In this document: positions 1 through 6,575 of the stretch, one piece after another
Position numbering within the stretch: position 1 is the stretch's first letter
Layout: each line of letters starts with the position of its first letter
Assembly: GCA_964568355.1 (NCBI GenBank)
Contig: CAZMRK010000014.1
Span: 1 to 16,414 of the forward strand
Direction: 5' to 3'
DNA length: 16,414 nucleotides
DNA from: JAJPJX01 sp964568355
Lineage (GTDB): Bacteria > Acidobacteriota > Terriglobia > Bryobacterales > Bryobacteraceae
Notes under the pieces: model-generated
The model's database searches: none
What the model was told of the DNA's origin: nothing
The model's input: the letters and a program-made list of their open reading frames with translations, nothing else
Position numbers and translations under genes: made by a program

Positions 1-882
1 AACGGCGTCGCGTCCTGGCTCGGCGACCCGGCGCCCATGGCGGGGCTCGATTTCCTGACGCCCGAGGCCGCGCTGGTCTCGGCCTGTGTGGTGAAATCGC
101 CGGCGGCGATCGTGAATGAGCTCTTCGCTTGGCGCACCGCCGTCAACCCCTCGTTTCCACAGACGGTGAGCCGCATCGAGACCGAGCTGGGCATCCAGAT
201 TCGCGCCGATCTGGCCGCGCCGCTGGGCACCGAGTACGTGCTCGCCCAGGACGGTCCGGCCTTGCCCACTCCCGCCTGGAAGCTGGCCGTCGAAGTGGAC
301 GACCCCGCGCGTTTGCAGGCAACCATTCAAAAACTGGTGGAAGCAGCCAGCCGCAACCTCACGGCGAAAACCGGCCGCCCGGTGCAACTCAGCCAGGAGA
401 CGGCCTCCGGGCGCACCTATTACACGCTGGCGCTGCCGCAAGCCGGGCCGCTGGCCGAGTTGCATTACCTCTACATCGACGGCTATCTGCTCGCGGCGCC
501 CAGCCGCGCTCTGCTCGATCGCGCCATCCAGACGCGCGCCTCCGGCAACACCCTGGCGCGCTCGGCGGCCTTTCTGAACCTGCTGCCCCATGATCACTAC
601 CCCAATGTCTCGGCGCTGTTCTATCAGAATGTTGGCGGCACTCTCGCGCCGCTGATGGAAGCCCTGAGTCAGGGCAAAACACTCACCGCGCCGCAGCAAC
701 AGGCCATGGAAAGCCTGGGCACGCAGCTCCGGACCTCGCTGCTGGCGGCCTACGGTGAATCCGACCGCATCATCCTGGCCAGTACCGGCAGCCTGGTCAG
801 CCTTGGCCTCAACAATTTCGGATGGATGGGGCTCCTCCACAACTCCGGAACAAGACACCACGGCCCTGCGTATAGGCAGTAG
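1..882 (+). CDS. DUF3352-like protein of unknown function, 5' end missing
   Basis: The reading frame is open from the first base to the TAG at 880-882, so only the C-terminal 293 residues are present; an internal ATG at 37 is probably not the start. The visible part alternates segments typical of large bacterial proteins annotated DUF3352: a stretch assessing a pair of beta-rich repeats (PAWKLAVEVDD, then YYTLALPQAGPLAELHYLYIDGY), followed by LLAAPSRALLDRAIQTR and a helical segment near the end. No catalytic motif, membrane segment or lipobox is visible in the part present. It ends 26 bp before the ABC ATPase and has the same orientation, so it may belong to the same transcript, perhaps as an extracytoplasmic partner. 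The family assignment rests on overall pattern only and the function is unknown. Confidence 0.6.
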   Translation, partial: NGVASWLGDPAPMAGLDFLTPEAALVSACVVKSPAAIVNELFAWRTAVNPSFPQTVSRIETELGIQIRADLAAPLGTEYVLAQDGPALPTPAWKLAVEVDDPARLQATIQKLVEAASRNLTAKTGRPVQLSQETASGRTYYTLALPQAGPLAELHYLYIDGYLLAAPSRALLDRAIQTRASGNTLARSAAFLNLLPHDHYPNVSALFYQNVGGTLAPLMEALSQGKTLTAPQQQAMESLGTQLRTSLLAAYGESDRIILASTGSLVSLGLNNFGWMGLLHNSGTRHHGPAYRQ

Positions 883-908
883 GATAAGGCGGAAGCCCCT
901 CCTTGCTT

Positions 909-1895
909 ATGCAGCCCGTCATCGAATTGGACAACCTGGAAGTCCGGCTGGGCGGACGCGGCATTCTGAAGCAATTGAATGCCGCGCTCACCGGCCGCTG
1001 TATCGGCCTGCTGGGGCCGAATGGGGCCGGCAAATCCACCCTGATCAATACCCTGCTCGGCTTCCACCGTCCGGCCGCTGGTACGGCGCGGGTGCTCGGC
1101 TTCGATATCCGCACCGATGCGCGGCGTGTGCGCGCATCCATCGGCTACATGCCGGAAAACGATTCCTTCATCGCGTCGATGAGCGGCGTGCGGTTCGTGC
1201 GTCTGATGGCCGAGCTTTCCGGCCTCCCTCCGCAGCAGGCCATGGAACGCTCGCACGAAGCGTTCTTCTACGTAGGCCTGGGTGAGGTGCGCTACCGGCC
1301 CATCGGCACCTATTCCCTGGGGATGAAGCAGATGGTCAAGCTGGCCCAGGCCATCGTGCACGGCCCGCGGCTGCTGTTTCTCGATGAGCCCACCAACGGC
1401 CTGGACCCGCCGGCGCGCGGGCGCATGATCGAGCTGATTCGCGAGATGCGGGATCGCGAGAACATGCACCTGATCCTCTCTTCGCACCTGCTGCGCGATG
1501 TGGAAGAGTGCTGCGATCAGGTCCTGATTCTAAAAGACGGCATGGTCGCCGCCTTCTGCAACCTGGAAGAAGAGCGGCGTGCCAACCGCAAATTTCTGGA
1601 GCTGGAGATGCGCGGCGCCAACGGATCATTCACCGCCGCGCTGCGGGCCTTGGGCTGCGAGACCGCCCCCGGCGCCGCGGGCCGCTTGAAGCTGGTCATG
1701 CCGGAAGGAGTCGAGCTCCGGCAGTTGTATGAACTGGCCGACGCGCAGCAGGTGCAGCTTCGCCGCATCCATCACAAGCGCGATTCGCTCGAAGACATCT
1801 TCCTCAAAGCCATGGAGCCCGCCGCAACCACCCCGCGCGCGCCAGCAAGCGGTCCCTCCGCATCCCCCACCCGAGACACCCATGGCCGTCTATAA
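909..1895 (+). CDS. ABC transporter ATP-binding protein (first of tandem pair)
   Basis: This is the cytoplasmic ATPase of an ABC-2 type exporter and should energise the permease encoded immediately downstream. The 328-residue protein has Walker A GPNGAGKST at residues 36-44, a PE-type Q-loop region (GYMPEND), signature YSLGM at 135-139, Walker B FLDEP with D159-E160, and switch histidine H193 in SSHLL. The signature is of the degenerate YSxGM kind found in CcmA/NatA-like drug, lipid and polysaccharide exporter ATPases. A C-terminal domain of about 90 residues follows the nucleotide-binding fold and ends in a Pro/Ser-rich tail. I chose the ATG at 909; an in-frame TTG at 903 is slightly better placed behind the weak GGAAG at 891. 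The 3' end overlaps the permease start by 14 bp. The substrate cannot be deduced. Confidence 0.93.
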   Translation: MQPVIELDNLEVRLGGRGILKQLNAALTGRCIGLLGPNGAGKSTLINTLLGFHRPAAGTARVLGFDIRTDARRVRASIGYMPENDSFIASMSGVRFVRLMAELSGLPPQQAMERSHEAFFYVGLGEVRYRPIGTYSLGMKQMVKLAQAIVHGPRLLFLDEPTNGLDPPARGRMIELIREMRDRENMHLILSSHLLRDVEECCDQVLILKDGMVAAFCNLEEERRANRKFLELEMRGANGSFTAALRALGCETAPGAAGRLKLVMPEGVELRQLYELADAQQVQLRRIHHKRDSLEDIFLKAMEPAATTPRAPASGPSASPTRDTHGRL

Positions 1896-2781
1896 AAAAA
1901 CCTACCAGACCTACCACGGCGCGCTGACCCCCGAGCGGCGGCGGTTCCTCGTCATCCCCCGCTACGCCTTCGAAGAGATGCGCCGGTCGCGCTTTCTGAG
2001 CCTGTTCTTCATCAGCACCCTGTTGTGGCCGCTGGTCTGCGCCCTGGTGATCTATCTGCATCACAATCTCAGCGCGTTGAAGCTGCTGAACCTCGATGCC
2101 GATCGCCTGATCTCCATCAACTCCACGTTCTTCCTCACCTATCTGGGTATTCAGAGCATGGGCGCGTTTTTCCTGGCCACCTTCATCGGCCCGGGGCAGA
2201 TCTCGCCCGACCTGGCCAATCACGCGCTGCCGCTCTATCTGGCGCGGCCGTTTTCCCGCACCGAATATGTGCTGGGCAAGATCTCGGTGCTGCTGGTGCT
2301 GCTCTCGCTCATGACCTGGGTGCCGGGTCTGCTGCTGTTCGCCCTCCAGGGCTACCTGGAAGGCGCGAGCTGGATGGCCGCCAACGGGCGCATCGCCGCC
2401 GGCCTGTTTTTCGGCGCCTGGATCTGGATCCTGCTACTCTCGCTGCTGGCGCTGGCTCTCTCCGCCTGGGTGAAATGGAAGCCCGCCGCCGGCGCGCTGC
2501 TGTTCGGCGTATTCTTCGTGGCGGCCGGCTTCGGCGGAGTCATCAACGGGATCCTGCGCACCCGCTGGGGCAACCTGCTCAACATCAGCCACCTGATCGG
2601 GTCCGTTTGGGTATCGCTGTTCGAGCAGCCGATGCACCGCGGCGCCGGTGCGGTCTTCTTCCGCGTTTTCCCCGGCGAGGAAATCCCCATCTGGTGCTGC
2701 TGGGCCGCTCTGCTCGCCATCTGCGCCCTGTGCCTCTACCTGCTGGCGCGTAAGATCCGCGGCGTGGAGGTGGTGCGATGA
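1882..2781 (+). CDS. ABC-2 type transporter permease (first of tandem pair)
   Basis: This 299-residue integral membrane protein is the likely membrane partner of the ATPase upstream. After a charged cytoplasmic N-terminus (MAVYKKTYQTYHG, then RRRFLVIPRYAFEEMRRSR, the usual coupling-helix type lead-in), about six hydrophobic segments follow, near residues 38-58, 88-108, 130-155, 170-190, 195-215 and 275-293. The motif LPLYLARPFSRTEYVLGK matches the family pattern of a conserved loop in ABC-2 permeases where the protein contacts the ATPase. The frame is open further upstream, inside the ATPase gene, but the ATG at 1882 begins a sequence typical of the family and gives a short operon overlap. 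The gene ends in an ATGA overlap with the second ATPase. Confidence 0.88.
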   Translation: MAVYKKTYQTYHGALTPERRRFLVIPRYAFEEMRRSRFLSLFFISTLLWPLVCALVIYLHHNLSALKLLNLDADRLISINSTFFLTYLGIQSMGAFFLATFIGPGQISPDLANHALPLYLARPFSRTEYVLGKISVLLVLLSLMTWVPGLLLFALQGYLEGASWMAANGRIAAGLFFGAWIWILLLSLLALALSAWVKWKPAAGALLFGVFFVAAGFGGVINGILRTRWGNLLNISHLIGSVWVSLFEQPMHRGAGAVFFRVFPGEEIPIWCCWAALLAICALCLYLLARKIRGVEVVR

Positions 2782-3722
2782 GCGGGCCGGCCATCGTTCT
2801 CGAAAACGTCTCCAAGTTTTACGGCGAGGTGCTGGGTGTCAATCGCGTACACCTCTCCATTCCGCCCGGTGTCACCAGCCTGGTGGGACCGAACGGCTCC
2901 GGCAAGACCACGCTCATGAACCTGATTACCGGGCTGATCCGGCCCACGCGCGGCGAGATCCGCGTGCTGGGGTTCCCGCCGCATGATTCCGAGCGGATGC
3001 TCCGCCAGGTGGGCTACTGCACCCAGTTCGATGCTTTCCCGAAGGGCCTGACCGGTTATCAGTTCCTGTATGGAATGCTGCGCGTTTACGGTTATGGCGC
3101 AGCCGAGGCGGATCGCCGCGCCTGGCAGGCGCTCGAACGCACCGGCATGACCGAGGCCGCCGGCCGGCACGTGGCGGCCTACAGCAAAGGCATGCGGCAG
3201 CGCGTCAAACTGGCCCAGGCGATCGCGCACGAACCCACCGTGCTGGTTCTGGACGAGCCGCTCAACGGGCTCGATCCCATGGCCCGCGCCGAGACCATCG
3301 CCCTGTTTCGCGAGTGGGCCGGCGAGAGCCGCTTCGTCCTGGTATCCAGCCACATTCTGCATGAGGTGGATCGCATCTCCGACCAGGTCGTGCTGCTGCA
3401 TCACGGCTACGTCGTGGCCGAGGGCGAGATCCAGGACGTGCGCAACGAAGTGAAGGACCATCCCATGGAAATATTGGTCCGCTGCGACCGTCCCGCGCTG
3501 CTGGCCTCGCGCCTGTTCCAGCAGGATCACGTCGTGGAGGCCGGAATCGAGGACGACGGCAAAAGCCTGCTGATTCGCACGCGCGACGCCGACCGGCTGT
3601 ACCTCGCTCTCAATCGCGTGGTCCTGGAGGACGGGCTGGAAGTGGAATCCGTGGCTCCGGCGGACGACGATGTCGGCTCCGTCTATCAGTACCTGATCGG
3701 TGAAAAAGGAGGCGCGGCATGA
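2778..3722 (+). CDS. ABC transporter ATP-binding protein (second of tandem pair)
   Basis: This 314-residue ATPase is a paralogue of the first in this operon. Walker A is GPNGSGKTT at residues 37-45, signature YSKGM at 135-139, Walker B VLDEP with D159-E160, and the switch histidine is H192 in SSHIL. The Q-loop glutamine is present (GYCTQFDAF), unlike in the first ATPase. Motif spacing is nearly identical in the two proteins, which supports duplication of an ATPase-permease unit, but their C-terminal domains differ. ATGA overlaps at both ends (2778-2781 and 3719-3722) imply translational coupling with both permeases. Whether the two ATPases pair with each other or each with its own permease cannot be told from sequence alone. 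Confidence 0.93.
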   Translation: MSGPAIVLENVSKFYGEVLGVNRVHLSIPPGVTSLVGPNGSGKTTLMNLITGLIRPTRGEIRVLGFPPHDSERMLRQVGYCTQFDAFPKGLTGYQFLYGMLRVYGYGAAEADRRAWQALERTGMTEAAGRHVAAYSKGMRQRVKLAQAIAHEPTVLVLDEPLNGLDPMARAETIALFREWAGESRFVLVSSHILHEVDRISDQVVLLHHGYVVAEGEIQDVRNEVKDHPMEILVRCDRPALLASRLFQQDHVVEAGIEDDGKSLLIRTRDADRLYLALNRVVLEDGLEVESVAPADDDVGSVYQYLIGEKGGAA

Positions 3723-4552
3723 ATCAACGCGCATTTCGTCTGCGGCAGGCCGCGGCGATTCTACGCCTGGAGTGGAAGAAAAGTCTGCTCTCGCGCCGCG
3801 CCTGGTGGGTCTACCTGCTCGCGCTCGGCCCCGTGTTCATTTGCGGCCTGCATACCATCGTCGTGCTGAACCATCCGGGGCGAATGCACCACACCCTCCA
3901 GGAGGACTACCGCATCTACGCCGGCATCTTCCAGGTCTTCTATCTGCGGCTCGGAATCTTCTTCGGCTGCGTGGGCATCTTCTCCAACCTGTTTCGCGGC
4001 GAGGTGCTGGAAAAGACGCTACACTACTATTTCCTTGCGCCGGTGCGCCGCGAGATTCTGGTCGCGGGCAAATATGCGGCGGGCCTGATCTCGGCCATCC
4101 TGTTCTTTGCCGGCAGCGCGGTATTAGCCTGGCTGCTGATCGGCGCGCATTTCGGCCCGGCCTGGCGCGAATTTATCCTCAGCGATGGCGGCCTGGCCCA
4201 ACTGGGCTGGTATGCTCTGACCGCGGCGCTGGCCTGCGTCGGCTATGGGGCCGTCTTCCTGGTGCTGGGGCTGCTCTATCGCAATCCCATGGTACCGGCC
4301 GCCGCCGTTATGCTCTGGGAGGGCATTCAGCCCTTCCTGCCCGGCCTGCTGCAGAAGTTCAGCGTGATCTTTTACCTGAAATCGCTGGTGCCGGTGCAGG
4401 TCCCGGTCACCGGGGCGGCCGCCCTGATCGCCGTGGCTGCCGAGCCTACACCGGCCTGGATCGCGATCCTGGGCCTGCTGGCCGTATCCGCCCTGATTTT
4501 GTATCTGGCGGCGCGCCGCGCCCGGCGGCTCGAAATCAGCTACGGAGAATAG
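3719..4552 (+). CDS. ABC-2 type transporter permease (second of tandem pair)
   Basis: This 277-residue membrane protein starts in an ATGA overlap with the second ATPase, behind the purine-rich AAAAAGGAGG at 3703-3712, a strong ribosome binding site. A cationic N-terminus (LEWKKSLLSRRAWW) precedes about six hydrophobic segments, near residues 29-48, 75-95, 120-142, 160-185, 225-240 and 247-265. Between them, LEKTLHYYFLAPVRREILVAGKY has the same character as the ARPFSRTEYVLGK loop of the first permease, the family's conserved coupling region. The stop is followed by only 23 bp before the end of the convergent tetR gene, so this is the last gene of the operon. The substrate is unknown. Confidence 0.88.
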   Translation: MNQRAFRLRQAAAILRLEWKKSLLSRRAWWVYLLALGPVFICGLHTIVVLNHPGRMHHTLQEDYRIYAGIFQVFYLRLGIFFGCVGIFSNLFRGEVLEKTLHYYFLAPVRREILVAGKYAAGLISAILFFAGSAVLAWLLIGAHFGPAWREFILSDGGLAQLGWYALTAALACVGYGAVFLVLGLLYRNPMVPAAAVMLWEGIQPFLPGLLQKFSVIFYLKSLVPVQVPVTGAAALIAVAAEPTPAWIAILGLLAVSALILYLAARRARRLEISYGE

Positions 4553-4575
4553 CCGCGCACCCCGATGGGCTTGCC

Positions 4576-5223
4576 CTAACCGCAACATTGGCGCACCGCG
4601 ATACGCAGCGTCGCTAGGATTTGCTGGAAGATCTGTTCCTCGTTCAAGATGTCCGCGTCGAACATCTGGTTGAGTGCCAGCCCTTCAAGAATCGCGCCGA
4701 TCTGCGCCGTTTGAGCCCGCTTCTCTTTGGTCCCATAGGCGGCGAACTCCGGAAACAGCGTATCCACGTCCGTTTCTACGCAGCGCGCGCACATCGTCGA
4801 ATGCAGATCCGCCAGGCGCTTCTGCTTGCGCGGATGGCGGATGGCATACTGCTTGAATTCCATTGCCAGCATCATGCGGGGATAGTCTTGGATCACGGAG
4901 ACCAGGTGGCGCGCCAGAGCTTCTATCCGTTCCTCCGAAGACGAAACATCGTTCAAACGGAGGCTGACCTGCTCCCGGTCGCGTGAAAGATATTCCTCAA
5001 AGATGGCAAAGAAGACATCTTCCTTGTCTTTAAAATTCGCGTAGAATGCGCCCCGCGTCTTCCCGGCCGCGGCGGCAATGTCTTCCACGCGCGCATTTTC
5101 AAAACCATCACGCGCGAAGATGCGGCGCGCCGCCTCCGTGAGGCGCTTACGCGTCAGGATCGCCCGGTCCTGCTTCTTGGCAACTGGTGTTTTCCCGGGG
5201 TTGCGTTTTTGTGAAGCCCGCAT
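4576..5223 (-). CDS. TetR/AcrR family transcriptional regulator
   Basis: This 215-residue protein has the TetR plan: a basic N-terminal extension, a three-helix DNA-binding domain (residues about 24-70), and a longer helical ligand and dimerisation domain. The helix-turn-helix lies at 46-64 (VEDIAAAAGKTRGAFYANF), followed by the typical KDKEDVFFAIFEEYL. The protein ends with a Cys-Cys-Gly. The ATG at 5223 is preferred over an adjacent in-frame GTG (5226) because GGGAG on the minus strand sits about four bases upstream of it. The gene is divergent from an RND efflux operon with a perfect palindrome between them, the classic arrangement of a local AcrR-type repressor that is released by a pump substrate. 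Repression and ligand binding are inferred from family and context. Confidence 0.92.
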   Translation of the reverse strand: MRASQKRNPGKTPVAKKQDRAILTRKRLTEAARRIFARDGFENARVEDIAAAAGKTRGAFYANFKDKEDVFFAIFEEYLSRDREQVSLRLNDVSSSEERIEALARHLVSVIQDYPRMMLAMEFKQYAIRHPRKQKRLADLHSTMCARCVETDVDTLFPEFAAYGTKEKRAQTAQIGAILEGLALNQMFDADILNEEQIFQQILATLRIAVRQCCG

Positions 5224-5248
5224 CACACTCCCAGAATCTCATAAAAAG

Positions 5249-5262
5249 ATACACGCGTGTAT
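5249..5262. promoter_or_regulatory. Putative TetR operator (14-bp perfect palindrome)
   Basis: ATACACGCGTGTAT is a perfect inverted repeat midway in the tetR/efflux divergent gap. Its right half overlaps the consensus -10 TATAAT of the efflux operon, so a dimer bound here would block RNA polymerase. Length and symmetry fit a TetR-family dimer site. Binding by the adjacent regulator is inferred. Confidence 0.7.
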
Positions 5263-5265
5263 AAT
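5260..5265 (+). promoter_or_regulatory. -10 element of efflux operon promoter
   Basis: TATAAT is an exact match to the sigma-70 -10 hexamer, about 25 bp ahead of the adaptor start. No good -35 hexamer lies 16-18 bp upstream, so the promoter may be weak or need an activator. A transcript starting near 5272 would have a leader of under 20 bases. Confidence 0.55.
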
Positions 5266-5279
5266 TTAATCCTGGGCTC

Positions 5280-5286
5280 AGGAGGG
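5280..5286 (+). promoter_or_regulatory. Ribosome binding site of efflux adaptor
   Basis: AGGAGGG is a near-perfect Shine-Dalgarno sequence. It lies three bases ahead of an in-frame TTG at 5290 but about 15 bases ahead of the in-frame ATG at 5302. The spacing favours the TTG start. Confidence 0.6.
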
Positions 5287-5289
5287 CAA

Positions 5290-6573
5290 TTGAACAATCG
5301 TATGGCCAGCAGTTTGAGGGCTCCAAGTGTTTTTATCGCGATTCTTTGCTTGCAGTTAGCGATTCTCAGCGGCTGTGGAAAAACGGATGCGGCGCCGGCC
5401 GCCGGCGCCGCTCCCCCGCCCATCCCGGTATCGGTGGTCCGGGCGCGGCAGGCGGATGTTTCGATCAATGGAGAATGGGTCGGAACGCTGGATGGGTACG
5501 TAAACGCGCAAATCCAGCCGCAAGTGAGCGGCTATCTGATTCGCCAGAACTACAAGGAAGGATCGCGCGTATCCAAGGGCGACGTCCTTTTTGAAATCGA
5601 TCCTCGTCCTTTTCAGGCGGCAGTCGACCAGGCGCAGGGACAGCTCGAACAGGCCCGGGCGCAGGTGGCGCAGGCAGAAGGGCAGGTCCGGCAGGCGCGG
5701 GCACAACTCGAACTGGCGGAGATCAATGTCAATCGCGACACGCCTCTGGCGGCCGCGCGCGCCATCGCGCAGAGCCAGCTTGACACCGAAAAGCAGCAGG
5801 CCGCGCAGGCTCAGGCGTCGGTCGCCACAGCCGAGTCCGCCGTCAACGCTGCGCGGGCATCCGTGACCGCCGCCCAGGCGGCGTTGGCAACCGCCCGGCT
5901 CAATCTCGGTTTCACTCGGGTGCATTCGTTGATCGACGGAATCGCCGGGCAGGCCACCACGCAGGTGGGGAACCTCGTCAACCCGGCCTCCGTGCTCACC
6001 TCCGTTTCGCAGCTCGATCCGATCAAGGTCTACTTCTCGATTAGCGACAAGGAATATCTGGGCTTGACGGCTCTGGCGGGCAAGGCCGGAGGCGATCTGC
6101 TACGTGCCAACGTCCCCCTCACTCTCACCCTTTCCAACGGCCAGAAATATCAGCACCAGGGCCGGATCGTCTTCGTCGACCGGCAAATGAATCAGCAGAC
6201 CGGCGCCATTCGCATCGCCGCCTCGTTCCCGAATCCCGGTAATCTGCTGCGGCCCGGCCAGTTCGGACGGGTCACCGCGCCAACCGAGATCCGGCGGGGT
6301 ACGATTCTGGTTCCCCAAGTGGCCGTGCAGGAACTACAGGGCATTCAGCAGGTGAATGTGGTCGGGCCGGACAACCGCGTCCACGTAACGAACGTCAAGC
6401 TCGGTGCGCAAACCGGAAGCGATTGGATCGTAGAAAGCGGGCTGGAGGCCGGCGCGCTGGTGGTCACCGATAACCTGCAAAAGCTGCGGGACGGTGCCGC
6501 GGTTGCGCCGCACGAAAATTCCGCGAACGGGTCTGCGCCCATGGCCCTGGCGCGCGGCGCGGTGAATCGGTAA
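5290..6573 (+). CDS. RND efflux periplasmic adaptor lipoprotein (membrane fusion protein)
   Basis: This 427-residue adaptor bridges the inner-membrane pump and outer-membrane channel encoded next. It begins with a lipoprotein signal peptide: hydrophobic core SVFIAILCLQLAIL, then lipobox LSGC with the lipidated cysteine at residue 29. Then come an Ala/Pro linker, a first half of a lipoyl-like domain (IQPQVSGYLIRQNYKEGSRV, DVLFEIDPRPFQAAV), a long Gln/Ala-rich alpha-helical hairpin over residues about 120-215, the second lipoyl half (LGFTRVHSLIDGIAG), a beta-barrel domain and a membrane-proximal domain ending near 410. It is slightly longer than AcrA (397 residues). The start is the TTG at 5290, chosen for its ribosome binding site; an ATG at 5302 would give 423 residues. 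The gene lies 2 bp from the pump gene. Confidence 0.94.
   Translation: MNNRMASSLRAPSVFIAILCLQLAILSGCGKTDAAPAAGAAPPPIPVSVVRARQADVSINGEWVGTLDGYVNAQIQPQVSGYLIRQNYKEGSRVSKGDVLFEIDPRPFQAAVDQAQGQLEQARAQVAQAEGQVRQARAQLELAEINVNRDTPLAAARAIAQSQLDTEKQQAAQAQASVATAESAVNAARASVTAAQAALATARLNLGFTRVHSLIDGIAGQATTQVGNLVNPASVLTSVSQLDPIKVYFSISDKEYLGLTALAGKAGGDLLRANVPLTLTLSNGQKYQHQGRIVFVDRQMNQQTGAIRIAASFPNPGNLLRPGQFGRVTAPTEIRRGTILVPQVAVQELQGIQQVNVVGPDNRVHVTNVKLGAQTGSDWIVESGLEAGALVVTDNLQKLRDGAAVAPHENSANGSAPMALARGAVNR
5389..5411. repeat. 11-bp GC-only inverted repeat inside adaptor gene
   Basis: The arms 5389-5399 (GCGGCGCCGGC) and 5401-5411 are perfectly complementary around a single central C. The repeat encodes the Ala-rich linker just after the lipobox. 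In mRNA it could form a very stable hairpin about 100 bases after the start codon. It may be a by-product of Ala/Gly codon use. Confidence 0.5.
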
Positions 6574-6575
6574 CC

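Noticed and set aside
2736..3734. Minus-strand open frame of 332 codons opposite the second ABC ATPase
   Set aside because: The opposite strand carries complete Walker A, signature, Walker B and H-loop motifs; this frame has none.
4553..4576. Possible terminator between the convergent permease and tetR genes (GGGC-TT-GCCC)
   Set aside because: The stem is only four pairs with a two-base loop and there is no T-run on either strand.
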